Below are positions 13,425 through 24,478 of a stretch of DNA of 64,000 nucleotides, piece after piece. The translations under genes and the position numbers were made by a program. The DNA is taken from the NCBI RefSeq assembly GCF_051106095.1, contig NC_135785.1, positions 187,130,045 through 187,194,044 on the forward strand. Reading direction: 5' to 3'. This DNA is from Pogona vitticeps. Its lineage: Eukaryota; Chordata; Lepidosauria; Squamata; Agamidae. The notes below the pieces were generated by a model. The model made no database searches. It saw nothing but the letters and a program-made list of their open reading frames with translations, and was not told where the DNA came from. Numbering within the stretch: the first letter of the stretch is position 1; the number at the start of each line of letters is the position of its first letter.

Positions 13425-13640
13425 GGCTTCTTGTCAGAGAAACTGGACGCCTCTGTTGTTAGAATTATTGCAGAGTCTTGAATTTTGGTTAAATCCCTCT
13501 AGTTGCACAGCAGAAGTGCAGGGATTCACTGAGCAGAATAGCTTCAGATTCGTCAACGTTGCTTTCTTGTTAACTGGCACAGTCCTAATAACTAACTCTG
13601 AAGTATTAGTAGGAAAAATAAAAACCATTTAATTTATTTT
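13425..13640 (+). repeat. Unassigned interspersed repeat, family X, copy 3
   Basis: The longest copy of family X. 'cacagcagaagtgcaggga' and 'gagcagaatagcttcagat' match copies at 3462 and 7124, and it ends in an AATAAA-containing A/T-rich stretch (about 13615-13640). The downstream 300 bp may belong to the same element but has no match inside this window. Confidence 0.55.
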
Positions 13641-15233
13641 CAGTTCTGAACAGATTAAACAGCAAACTAGCAAACAGACTCACTGCTTTCCACAGACTTC
13701 AACAGATTTAAGAGAGGGAAAGGGAATTTAACAGAGAGGTGGGACTCTCTTTGAAGTCAGAGGCAGGAAAGGAACAATTGGTTAGTGCTGGATAGATTGA
13801 CAGTCACCACAGCAGAGCAAGGTCCCTCCCAGCCACACCTATTAGGTGTTGTAAAAACTCCAACAAGAACATTGTGCATTGCTATATACAGCCATGTACT
13901 CTGACCCATTTAATTCTTAATTAAAATCTCTTAAACACATTTTACTCTTCAAAGTTTCCTGTTTTATAAAGCTCCCAAGATTAAACAGAAGTTGGTTTGC
14001 TTAACTGTACTGGCTAGTTCTGCATTTGATCCAGAAACTCATATGCAAAGATTCTTGTCAGCTGTCCTCAAACCTCTAGAGATCTCCTGTCTGTAGCCCT
14101 CCTATGGTCCAGCTGAGTTAAATAGAGGACAGGGAAGTGCATCAGCACATGAACAGTAACAGTTGTACAAGCAGGATAGATTCCAGTTTTCCAGCGTGGG
14201 AAAACACTATACCATTGTGGCAGCGCCGGAGAGTCTCATATACCATTGACCCCTGAACTGTGGATTTTGTGGGCAAGTCAGAGATGAATTCATTCTTGCA
14301 ATCTCTCCAGATGAAAGTGTGATACTCTCTTTTTCTCAATCTTTCTCTTACTCTCTTCCTACATATATTGATTCTTGAAACTCTCCCCTGCCCCCAAGTA
14401 TCTGCTACATCACTACTGGGGGAAAATCCACAAGTATTTTCCTCTCTCTGAGAGATAAAGAAAAGATGGAAACAGGGTCCCATTATCCATCTCCACATGG
14501 CAAAGCAGTTGTGGGACCCAAAGCAGTCGGATTCTTCAGATGTTGTGGGTGAAGCCAGTTGTCCCATCTGTAGCAAGAAGGGGTAGCTATGTGGCTGTTT
14601 CGCTTTGCTCCTTGTTTTGACCTTTGCTTTTCTTGATGAATGTAGCTGCCATTTATATGTCTACAAAGAAATCCTTTTAGCTCTCCAAGCATTTCCTTTG
14701 GTACAGACTAAACTCTAATCTCCAGGAGGAGCTATTTTATTAACAGTTAGTAAAATCGTGACACAATTCTGCACAAAAAATACCACTCAGGGAAAGATAT
14801 TAAATTAGTGAGGATGGTATAAACATGGGAACTAATACTTTAATTTTGTGTTATTTTAAAAAAAGGAGATTTACAGCTGTCTCCTGTGTAGGGTTACAAG
14901 TGTGTACGCCCATTGATTTTAATGTGCCTCAGCAGGCATATCTAAATAGGCATGAGAGAGGGCTCCATATCAACTTTTGAACTTTGGTTTGCTTCCTTAA
15001 ACTTAGGAAAAAAGAAACATTTACTAGCTGTTTCAAACATGTTGTACTGTGTTTTTATTTTAAGAAAAAGAAGCCAAGATCATAATAGATCTTGTATAAA
15101 AAATTATTTCACACATGTGTTTCCATTTGCACATTGTGCCTTAGAAGTCAGTAGCTGGCATAACAGGACGGTTGGAATGCCAAGGAGCCTTATCAGTTTA
15201 CAGAGCAACACATGTGCAGCTATGCTTATTTGC

Positions 15234-15415
15234 TGGATGGGAGACTTCCCCTCAGGGGAGTGCTTCTGTTTTGAAGATGCTGCACATCTTCTGAGCACTC
15301 CAGTAGAAATGTGTCTTTGGCTGGATGGGATAGAAGAGGCTTCCCTCAGGGAAATGCTTCTGTTTCAAGAACACAAGAATGCTGCGTATTCCCGGCACTC
15401 TAGCAGCAACAGATT
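15234..15415. repeat. Diverged tandem duplication, two units of about 90 bp
   Basis: Both units start 'gctggatggga' and share a 'cttcccctcagggga'-like block, 'atgcttctgttt' and 'cactc(c/t)agtag'-like ends. Unit boundaries are about 15234 and 15320. The duplication creates a longer-than-expected open frame on the + strand (14952-15473) with no recognisable protein family. Confidence 0.6.
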
Positions 15416-16971
15416 TTTGCTGGGGGTTTGGAAAAATGCATTCTGCTTCTCACGAGAACTTGAACCATTGTAACAGAGAACGTTCTGGGCATTTTCTATA
15501 TGTTCTGCGTGTGCACTACACATTTCCCCTTTTGTACAACTTGAATCTCTCTAGTTTTGAAATATGTATCATTCAGCTTTTTAAAAAGCAGTGGGGTGGG
15601 GAAACAAAGAATAGTTTGTTTATTCCCTTCCCTTCACTGCAACAGATAGATAACATTGTAACACAAGTCTGCTCCTGTCTGTTACCTGCAGAATGGATCT
15701 TGTGCTTCAGTGTTCATTGGGGCGGGGGGGGGGACTTGTAAGATTGTATAGCAAAGTGTTGATCCAAAATACCCTCTCCCATCACATAACAATGTGAGAA
15801 ACTAAATAAATGCCAGTCCTGCTATTCTTTAAGAATGCCCCAAACTTGTTATCGAGGTAACTTCCCCATTCCGATGAGTGGTTCTGTTGCTAGTAAAGTA
15901 GCTTTGGATATGGTTTTTGACTCCTGATATGATACACAGAATCTTCCTATCCTGAAATCTGTCATGAAAATGTTCCACTCCTTTAATTTTTTTTGAACTC
16001 ATATTGTATAGACAGACACAGAATACTTCTCTATTCTCTTTATATCAAAATACTGTAGAACAAACATGACTCACGTGCATTACGAAATGCAGCTCATTTT
16101 TATTCATCTTGTTTTTAAGCTTTTGAAAAAGAAAGATTTCTAGAAGAAAACTGTGGCATCTTGTTAATTATTATCATCAGCTATCTCTAATTCTTGCTCG
16201 TACATACCTACCTATATACAATGGGCAAAGGTCTCTCACCATTCTTCTTCTTGGGGAATTGCAAGGTTCCATTCTGGCATCAAATTCCTCAGTTGCCTTG
16301 GTAATGCCTTTGGCTAATTTATTTTAGCAAAAGCTAGATCCTGATTATTCTCCAATTCTGTCTACGTGATCTTCTCAATTTTATAATAAAAAACATGTAT
16401 ATTCATTATATATTGATCTTTTGCACAAGGTGGTGTGCAGGCTTCTCTCCAGTTTACGCTGACAACAGTCCTGTTGGATTGGATTGAAAAAGAGTGATTA
16501 GCAGATTACTGAATTATTTCTTGGAATAATGGGGATTTGAACCTGTGTCTCCTCAGTTCTAACTGAACACTGTAATTTACAAGGTCAAAAAGTTCAAGAA
16601 GTTGAAAAACATAAAAGAAGAACATAACAATAATGGCCTAAATCATCTTGCCTAGTTGTGCTGGTGTAACATAAATGCCATGACTTTTTGAGGTGAATTG
16701 CCTAAAGTTGCATTATCTGGCACATCTTGAATTGTGTGAAGCAAGATGCAACTGATAATGTCTCGTGATTTCTTAATTAGAGGCAATTTCTCTCCAAAAA
16801 GTATGACATTCGGATAATTACACAATAGGAATTACAGCCAACATATGTAAATATGTACATAAAACAGACATGAGTAAGTTCAACTGAAGCGAATAGGAAA
16901 GCTTAGCTGCTCACTGCTACTAACCTAAGGTTCATTGCCCTCAATGGAAATAGCTGAAATGTTTTGGCTGA

Positions 16972-17165
16972 AATCCTGTTGCTTAATGCAGTACAGGTAA
17001 TTCACTCTGTGCAGTAGTTCACTCTAACTGTGACTTCAGCAAACTACAACTAAAGTTGGCTCATTTGAATTGATGGGACTTTTGGAGGAGCTGACTCACC
17101 AAATTTCAACTGATTCAGTTGAATCAGTTCACTCTAGTGACCTATTCTAAAACACAGGATTTCAG
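16972..17165. repeat. Palindromic repeat family Y, copy 1
   Basis: Carries 'gaaatcctgttgctta', a centre 'ggagctgactcacc', and reverse-complementary flanks. The same plan recurs at about 34060, 35226 and 41766. Non-coding and MITE-like, but the termini are too decayed to assign. Confidence 0.5.
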
Positions 17166-17194
17166 GGATACATTACCATATACTGTAAATGCAT

Positions 17195-17258
17195 TAGAAC
17201 TCTGGGTAGAGTGGGCGGCATATAAATTAAATACATAAATAAAATAAATAAATTAGTC
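17195..17258 (+). repeat. LINE 3' tail fragment
   Basis: 'gggtagagtgggcggcatat' runs into an A/T-rich (AAATA)n tail, the plus-strand form of an L2/CR1-type 3' end. Confidence 0.5.
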
Positions 17259-20200
17259 GTTTAGTGAGTCAAAACAAGTTGGCTTGTGGACCTCATATTT
17301 GCTTCCTTGTGTTTATGAAAGTGTGCTTTAAATTGTGATAATAAAACATACTAAGGACAAGAGTAATGCAGAACTTGATTTTGTTAAGGTAGGATGGGGA
17401 GACTCCTGGAACACCTCTGGCAGCATTGTCATGGCCTGCTGACTGGGAGATTGTTGGAGCGGTAGTCCAAAGCCACCTATGCTTCTAAGTTCAAGAGAGA
17501 TCCATAACTGTGATGGTGACGGTGGAAGCCATCTTGGGACTTCTGTGTATATGGAGCAGAACATATGTGGTTCCTGATGCCCCTTCTCAATATATGGCTG
17601 TGAAGTACATTGATATGAATACAAGTACATAGCCACAGTAGGATAAGAGGATATAGTCAATTAGGACCAAATGGCATTACAGATAGTCAATTGTTAGATG
17701 CTGGGAATTTGTAAGTGTTGTGGAGATGCAATTCAGGTAGACCCACATGACTAAGCTATTAGCCTGTGTTTTCTTTCAAAGATCAGTCACAAAAGAAATA
17801 AAACTAATTGGCAGACTATGAAAGGCATGCCTAGCTTTTGATGTTTGTGATGTTCTCGGTACTTAAGAAATCCCTTCTTCTAATCATGGGCTATCTATAG
17901 TGCATTATCTGGACCTTAATTTTAATTTCAGACTTACTGTCACTTTACTTTGCTGCCCCATGTCTCTCTCTCTCTCTCTCTCCATGTTCCTCCTTTGAAT
18001 GTAGGCTATCAGCATAAGCAGCCCGTGATCTGAGCTCCCCTCATTTGAGGGTGAAGTATTCCTTCCTGACCCATGAATTATCACAGTTTTTGGGCCTTTT
18101 TTATTGCCCCCCCCTTCTGGCAAGTTTTGTACTTTACTGACATATTATTACTTTATTCACATATTTATTGGACTTGTGCTTGCAATAGCATATTGCTTTG
18201 ACTCTCAGGATAGTTTTGCGGAGTCAGGGAAAAGCAGAGAGGCTTTATTTTCTTCTTCCAGCAGTCATTCCCACCATGCTTTGCCCTTTGAGTAAAACCT
18301 TCACTATTTATTGCGGCTTCTTCCTTTTCTCTTTGCAACAGCTTTGCAGTTTCCTTCTGAGCATATTTTCCAAGTGTTCGTGTTTCCTGCTGCGCAAACT
18401 GCCTTCTAATATTATCACTTCTACTTTTCAGTCCTCTATCCTTGTTCATCTTTGATCAAGCCTCCTCTTCTCCCTGATCTAATAGAACCTTTTAGGAAAG
18501 TCATTCCAACAAGAAACACAAAACAAAACAAAACAAGAACAACAAAAAAGGGTGGGAGAGACTTGTGGTACCTTAAAAACTAACTGCTATAATTTAATGT
18601 AAGTCAGTCTCACTGAAATTGACAAGTCTTCTGTCTTAACACAGGAAGGGGCAGGCACTTGGCTTGCAGTAAAAGGTGTTGCTGTATCTTCAAGAAGCAA
18701 TCTTCCCTCATCCAATAGTAAGCTATTGCAATGAAATTAATGTTAAATCGCAGCAACAGGCTCTGTCCGGAAAGATATTCTCCAGGGACAGCATCTACCT
18801 GGGAAAGAGTTCATATGAGCAAAAGACAAGACTCCTTGTATTGCAACAGTTTGAAAATATATGTAATCATCTCTCGTCTCTCCCCCCCCTTTCGTTCTTC
18901 ATCTTCTTCTCCCATCCATCACCTATTGAACAAGCAGCAGCCAAGAAACAACGGTTCTTTCGGAGGACCCATTTGCTCAGCATCCGAATGTTGATCTAAA
19001 AGAAAATAGAAATTATTAATGCATATATTCCCCCCCCCGCACCCTCCAACAAGGGCTTTTCTCTGAAATTACCTCCCGAGCCCACACAGATAGGAACACA
19101 AACTCGCTCGATTCCTTCCTTTCTCCTCCTCCTCCTCAATATCATATGCATCATCACCACTGCATGGTAATTCCCTCCTCGTCACGTTTCTCCAGGGAAG
19201 AGCTTTAAATTCAGGATCGGGGGGGGGGGAAGCTGGGGGATAAGTAGGCGCCTCGCTCTGCCAAATGCATCCAAGCAGGTGCTGCACCTACCGCTGCTGC
19301 CTCTGGACCGCGCTGGCTCCGGAGCTGGCACACACGCACACGCGCTCTCGCCTCCTCCGAAATGAGGGAGGGGAAGGGAGGGGAAGCGGACGGGGAGCGC
19401 ACGGCTTGGCCCTCTCCTCTCGGTGACTCCCCAGCAGCCAGAGGAACAGGGGCTTCCTCGCGGCGCCTCTCGCTCCCTTCCGAGTCCCCGCTGGCAACGC
19501 ACCCCTGGAGCAGAGGGGGCCGCTTGCCTTTCAGATATTTTCGGCTCTAATCCTCGTCATTTCCGCCCGTGAGAGAAAGGTGGGGGTTGGTGAAGCGGGT
19601 AGCGCGGGGCGGGAGGGGGGGAGAGCGAGAGAGTGCGAGGGGGGGGAGGAGGAGGAGAACGCGCGGCAAGCGTGCGCCTCTTCGGGCAGGGGACGCCGGC
19701 GAGGGAACACACGGCGCGAGGGAAAGAAGGAGAAGCAGAGAGAGGGGAGGAGGAGGAGGACGACGGCGACGAGGCGGAGGCGGCGGCGGCGGCTTGGGCG
19801 CGAGCACCTTCTGGGCGCCCTGGAGCCGCGGCGGAGAAGGTTCTGGGCATCCCGGAGTCCGACGGGGCGGCAGGCAAGGCGGTGCCGGGGCGCACGGCCG
19901 CCGTCTTCTCCGGCTCCCGCCGAGGGAACAGCAGGAACTAAGAGCCCCCCGGAGACACGTACTGTGTAGCTATCCGCGCGCGCTCCCGCCGGCCCGCGCG
20001 TTACCTGCCGACAGAAAGCGACACACGCACAAGGAGGCAGAGAAAAAAGGAGGCTGGAGAGACGAAGGCGAGGGTTTTATTTTTCCTTTTTTTTTTTTTG
20101 GAGGGGGGAGCAGCGGGTCTCTCCCGCCCGCCCGCCACCTCCACCTCCTCCTTCTCTTCTTCCTCCTCCTCCGCTGGAGCTGCTGCTGCTTCGCGCTTGA

Positions 20201-20306
20201 AGCCGACAGAAGCTGCCTCGGGAGCCCACCGAGAGGCCACCCGGACGCGCTCGCCTCGCGTTTCCCCGCCTTCCATTCCGCTTCTGCTGACCAAAAAGTT
20301 TGCCTC

Positions 20307-20370
20307 ATGGCGCTTATTATGGAACCTGTCAGTAAATGGACTCCGAGCCAAGTGGTGGACTGGATGAAAG
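20307..20370 (+). CDS. CNKSR2: CNKSR2 coding exon 1 (start of SAM domain)
   Basis: Encodes residues 1-21 plus one base of codon 22 of CNK2, a scaffold protein at the neuronal membrane and postsynaptic density that links Ras/Raf-MAPK and Rac signalling. The peptide MALIMEPVSKWTPSQVVDWM matches the start of vertebrate CNKSR2, with Thr at position 12 where I recall Ser in mammals. The KWTPSQVVDWMKG segment is the first helix of the SAM domain. The exon ends AAAG with donor GTAAAG at 20371, phase 1, fitting the acceptor at 53258-53259. The first ATG has C at -3 and G at +4. Codon 5 is a second ATG in better context (A at -3, G at +4), so some initiation there is plausible. The upstream frame stays open with no other ATG. 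Confidence 0.96.
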
Positions 20371-20391
20371 GTAAAGAGCCAGGCCAGCCCT

Positions 20392-20440
20392 CTCTCTCTC
20401 TCTCTGTCTCTCTGTCTCTCTCTCTGTGTGTGTGTGTGTT
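20392..20440. repeat. (CT)n/(TG)n microsatellite just inside intron 1
   Basis: CT repeats interrupted by GT, followed by a short (TG)n run, 20-70 bp after the exon 1 donor. The pyrimidine tract could mimic a splice-acceptor tract, but no exon follows. Confidence 0.85.
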
Positions 20441-22158
20441 GCCTACTGCTGAGGAAATGGGTTGAGGATGGCGGCGGCAACCGTGGTGGCGTTTCTGATG
20501 TTCCTTTCCTCTCTCGCCCTGCGTGCTTGTCGTTGTCCCCCTTCGGTCGTGGGAATGACCCGCGAGCCGGTTTGGAAGGAGAGCATAGCGGCTCGCTCGG
20601 TCGAGGGTCCTTCCGTAGGCAGGCACCTGCTGGGCTGGCTGGCTTCATCCCGGGCTGGCTGGTGCGCTTGCCTTTTGCTTTTCAATGGATGGATGGATCG
20701 ATCGGCATTCCCGTTTGCTTGCTTCGCTTTCCCCGGGCGCCCCTTAGCGCCTCGGGGTGCCATCCCATGTTGGCAGGTGGCTCGCGCTGCCGCGGTCCCC
20801 GTGGAAGGAAGGGCTGGCGGTGGAGGCTTGTGCGGGGGAGGCAGGGGCTGCGCCTTCCCGGCCGCCTCTCCCGATCTCACGTTGCCCTGCGCTGCGGGCG
20901 CCGGTTGCTCCCACCGCGGCAGCCTAGCCAAGGCGGCTTCCAGTGTCGTCGAGCCGGGCTTTTGGTTGCCGCCTGGGGCCCCCTGATCTTGATGTCATCC
21001 CAAGTCCTTAGTGAGTGCCTTTCCCTACACAGTCCGAAGACTCCCTGTTCCCTTGTCCTCGCCACTAGGTAGTCCTTAACCTGGTGGCAAGATCGACTTG
21101 TCTTTTAAAACTTTTAGCTCAGACAGGAGTAAAAAAAAATAAAAAAAATTGGGTTTTCTCCCAAACGGAATAGTGTTGAAAGCAATGAGGTTCAGAAGGC
21201 ACGCAATGGCCTTCGTTACTTACGTTTTTAGAACGGTCCTTTGAATGTTTGTCATGTGTCTCGCGTTCGCAGCGGAAGCCCTGGGCTAGAGAGAGGGACA
21301 GCCAGGTGGCCAAAGGGAACAGTGAAAGCAGGCTGAAGCAGTCCTTGCCCCGAGGGTTGGGGGAAAGGAGGAAGGTGGTAAGGGAGATGAGGAGAGCAAA
21401 GTGCCGAGACCCAGCAGTGCCTCTCGAGGTGAGGGACAGGAATAGCAGCCTTACCGCTCGGCTTTGGGGGAGCCGAGGATCTGGTGTCAACAGGATCTGG
21501 CCAGGAAGGCAGCAGCTGGAAAAGGCAGCCCTGCAGGGGTGTGAGAACCTGAAAAGCTGTTCCGGGGTGGGAGGATTGGGCTGGAATAACAGCAGCCTCA
21601 CATGTCTCAGAGAGCACGTGCACAGCGAAAACAAGGAGGCTGTCGAAAGGGGAGAGGATGAGGTGACAACCCTCAATTTCTTGTGGCTTATGATGGAGCT
21701 TTCCATTGGGAGTGACAGGCCTGGAGGATCGCACACACCCTGCTTTTGTACTGCTGCTCTTGAATATTCCACTTGTTTTCCTTGGAGCCAGTCATGGTCT
21801 TTTCTTGGTGCACCTGTACTCCCAAGAGGTGCCAGGCTGTCGTTTCATCTTGTTCCACAACAGCAGCTCAGCTGCCACAGCACCACAGCTGTCTTTTTGT
21901 CACTCCTCTGTTGCTCACTTAGCTTCACTGGCACCCCTTATATTTCTCTTCTGGCTGTTCCTTGGAATGTCTGTTTGGGTCAGGGTCCTGGGTTTGTCAT
22001 GTCTAGTATCTGGCAATTGGCTTTCCATTCTCACTTCTCACTCCTTTCCCTAATTTTTTAGTTTAATTACATCCACCAGAAACTGGGCTTTCTGAGGACA
22101 TGGACTTCTGATGATGAAAACTGCAGGAAAATAACATATACATTTCTGATGGAATTAG

Positions 22159-22286
22159 GAAGTTGTGCTCCTGTGTCTTTCCTGCACTCAGTTGCTTCTA
22201 GACTGAAACAGCTGAAGCGTATCTGTGCTTCAGCTGTTTCAATTTAGAAGCAACTGGGTGCAGGAAAAAGACAGGGATACAAGTTC
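22159..22286. repeat. 59-bp-arm inverted repeat with 10-nt loop
   Basis: Left arm 22159-22217 and right arm 22228-22286 are complementary over about 85% of positions, including an uninterrupted core of GAAACAGCTGAAG against CTTCAGCTGTTTC next to the loop. Only 10 nt (22218-22227) separate them. Transcribed from either strand, it would fold into one long hairpin of pri-miRNA-like size. It could equally be a young palindromic MITE, but I find no target duplication and no second copy in the window. Confidence 0.75.
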
Positions 22287-24042
22287 TGGGCATAGAGCTC
22301 AGTGAACTTGGTGTTGTGCTGGGCATTCCACTGTAAGCCTAATAGCTCTATGTGTGCGACTTCCCTTTTCACTGTCTTCTTTTTTAGAGGGATGAAGTAA
22401 ATACTTTGTTGACATAGTGTTGGCTGGAGTAGCTATGGAGAGCCACTTCTTTTTCTCTCCTTCAGCACTTTTGCATGGACTCAAGAAATAGGGTTTACTT
22501 GCTACTTTCAGATAAAACTTGGCAAACCACTGTAACAACAATGTCTCTTAAGTATTTCACTTCTATTTAATGGTCTGGGGCAAGGCACACAATTCAGGAA
22601 AAGGGGAAAAAAAAGAACCATATCGGTCCTATTAGCTTCAGAGAAAAATTTAAGTTGCAATCTTGTACATACTCAGGTGAAATTTTGCACTGTTAAAAGT
22701 GTACTTCTGAATAGATATGTAAAAGTATGTTAAGGTTACAGACTGATTTGATTTATGACTTTTTTTGCAAAAACTTCCTAGTGTATTTATTTTACTCCTT
22801 CAGAAGCATGTTTAGAATGGATATAAGGCTGTCCCTTTGAATCACTGGGACTTCTCAACAGTTTGGTGCCCTGTCATTGGAAAGAGCTCTTATTTTGCAT
22901 GTTATTTTAATTAAATTGCATTTTGTTAGAATGTTGCAGTGATAAATGGCATCATAACGTGATAGTTGTCATTTGTCTTAAGACTGAGATATATAATATA
23001 TGAAATAATGTAATATGTTAAAATGAATTATCCTTTGCTTGAAGTATATTGTTCATATATACAGTATGAAATAAATTTATACATAAATGTATTTATATGC
23101 TTAATTTCTGTTTTTTTAAAGATGTAACTACCAGAAGTAAAATGTTACATGTCAGTGCAACCTTTGATTTCTGCAGTATTTCCCCTTGCATAGTTCTTGG
23201 CATGATTATGCAACTATACTGAACATTTTAACTAGCATAGTTAAAGATGGTCATCTGTGTAAAATTATTTTTCACCACTATAAACAGCATGTCTCCTTAG
23301 ATATAGCATTAGATATAGCATTAGTTTAATATCCTTAGATATAGCATTAGTTTAACATTTTCATTAATTGTTGTTTGTAATTCTCAAAGATTTAATAGCT
23401 ACTTTTAGAGTGCAATGGCCTGTGTGTTTAGTCAAAAGGTGTTTCGTCCCATGTGAGTTTGTAACAAGGAACACATATGTTTTGTCATGATATGTATTAC
23501 GACACATGAAATACTTGCTGAGTACGCCAAGAAATAGTAGGGGGGGGTTGCGCTCATTTTAAGATGTATTGTTTTTACTGATGTTGTGTTATCTTTTCCA
23601 TGTCCGTTTCTTCCTCTGGAGTTAAGAAATATTCCTCAGTTAAATTGTGAACATGTATATCTGTGAAAAAATGGCTTTCCTTAGGCATTCATTTATTAAA
23701 GGAACCTCCAGCCTTCATCTTTATTTCATAAAAGCCCAGATACGAACATTTGAGTTCTTGTAATCCTGACTGTAATTGTAATTTGCATAAATTCAGCTAC
23801 CATTGTTTATTTGCCATAATTGGATGACCGTGATTTATGCCTGGTGGATCACTGGGAATCTTCAAGAGATCTTTGGGAAAAAAACCATGGCTATTTAAAC
23901 AGACATTTCAAGATATTGCATCAACAGTGTGCAGAGGTTCCTTCAGTTCTTAAGTTACCCATTTTGCCATCTTGATTTTATTAATTGTTTTCATGTTGTT
24001 TTTATTTTTAATTTGAGTGGCATATTTATTTGATTTTTTGCA

Positions 24043-24077
24043 TTGTTGTTGTTGTTGTTGTTTTGTTGTTGTTGTTG

Positions 24078-24111
<34 letters not shown>

Positions 24112-24200
24112 CATTATAATTTATTGTATTTATACCCCGCCTATCTAGTCATTTTGACCACTCTAGGCGGCTTACAACATAAACCATATCAAGTTCAAGA
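24043..24200 (-). repeat. L2-type LINE 3' tail with (TTG)n(ATTATC)n
   Basis: A TTG microsatellite and a TTATCA-type microsatellite (24043-24120) lead into 'tttataccccgcctatctag' and 'ccactctaggcggcttaca', the complement of the L2-type 3' terminus seen intact at 30.35 kb and 45.96 kb. The microsatellites sit where the LINE's simple-repeat tail would be. Confidence 0.65.
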
Positions 24201-24403
24201 AAAATTTATAACAAATTAATTAATTAAATGATTTTGCAAGATGAGAAAAATACAAAATAAATCAAACAAAGAGAAAAAAAGGAAAGAGGACAGGAATTAA
24301 CTGGAACGGAAGGCTATAGGTGTTTTATGGTTATTATTTGTTGTATTAATTGTTTATTATGTTGTGAACAACCCAGAGTGACCTTGATGGGCAGCATACA
24401 AAC

Positions 24404-24416
24404 TAGATAGATAGAT

Positions 24417-24470
<54 letters not shown>

Positions 24471-24478
24471 TAGATAGT
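24404..24478. repeat. (GATA)n(GACA)n(GATA)n microsatellite
   Basis: About 14 GACA units flanked by GATA units. It follows a plus-strand LINE-like tail ('cagagtgaccttgatgggca'), again placing a tetranucleotide array at a LINE 3' end. Confidence 0.9.

Larger units (their letters stand above)
1..19150. other. Intergenic region upstream of CNKSR2
   Basis: No host coding exon is recognisable here. Frames longer than 100 codons lack family motifs and have AT-rich, random-looking composition. The content I can name is interspersed repeats: LINE 3' tails, Tigger-like and hAT-like MITEs, a tRNA-derived SINE, an RTE-like LINE 3' end, a (TTG)n microsatellite and two unassigned repeat families, each listed separately. 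I see nothing identifiable in 200-1490, 1770-3440, 4400-5890, 7270-10160, 13650-15230, 15420-16970 and 17260-19150. Distal enhancers of CNKSR2 could lie here but cannot be read from one sequence. Confidence 0.75.
19180..20960 (+). promoter_or_regulatory. CNKSR2: CpG-island promoter and 5' leader of CNKSR2
   Basis: Base composition switches abruptly from AT-rich flanks to a very GC- and CpG-rich block centred on coding exon 1. GC boxes such as GGGGCGGGA (19606-19614) and CCGCCC (19563) are present, with long polypurine G-tracts at 19612-19652 and 19741-19790, and no evident TATA box. This is the pattern of a dispersed-start CpG-island promoter. The transcription start cannot be placed exactly. 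The only ATG I find between about 19360 and the CNKSR2 start is at 19362, which opens a 62-codon frame ending at 19550. That frame would be an upstream ORF only if transcription starts before it. Confidence 0.8.

Noticed and set aside
14952-15473. 173-codon open frame
   Set aside because: It runs through a local tandem duplication and has no family motif; composition is ordinary for intergenic sequence.
18541-18600. 'cttgtggtaccttaaaaact' resembling a widespread amniote repeat, also hinted at 46246-46290
   Set aside because: Only about 40-60 bp align by eye, too little for an assignment.
19569-20465. A 298-codon open frame on the + strand spanning the promoter and exon 1
   Set aside because: It starts at GTG and reads through the splice donor at 20370. 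Only residues from the ATG at 20307 to the donor match CNKSR2. The rest is GC-rich leader and intron, noted as a possible extension only.
19970-21065. Several overlapping open frames of 160-220 codons on both strands
   Set aside because: Stops are rare in any frame of a CpG island. The peptides are Arg/Pro/Ser-rich with no domains and are shadows of composition.
21119-22061. Open frames of 217 and 270 codons on opposite strands
   Set aside because: They overlap, show no recognisable domain, lack splice or codon-bias support, and lie in the GC-rich edge of intron 1.
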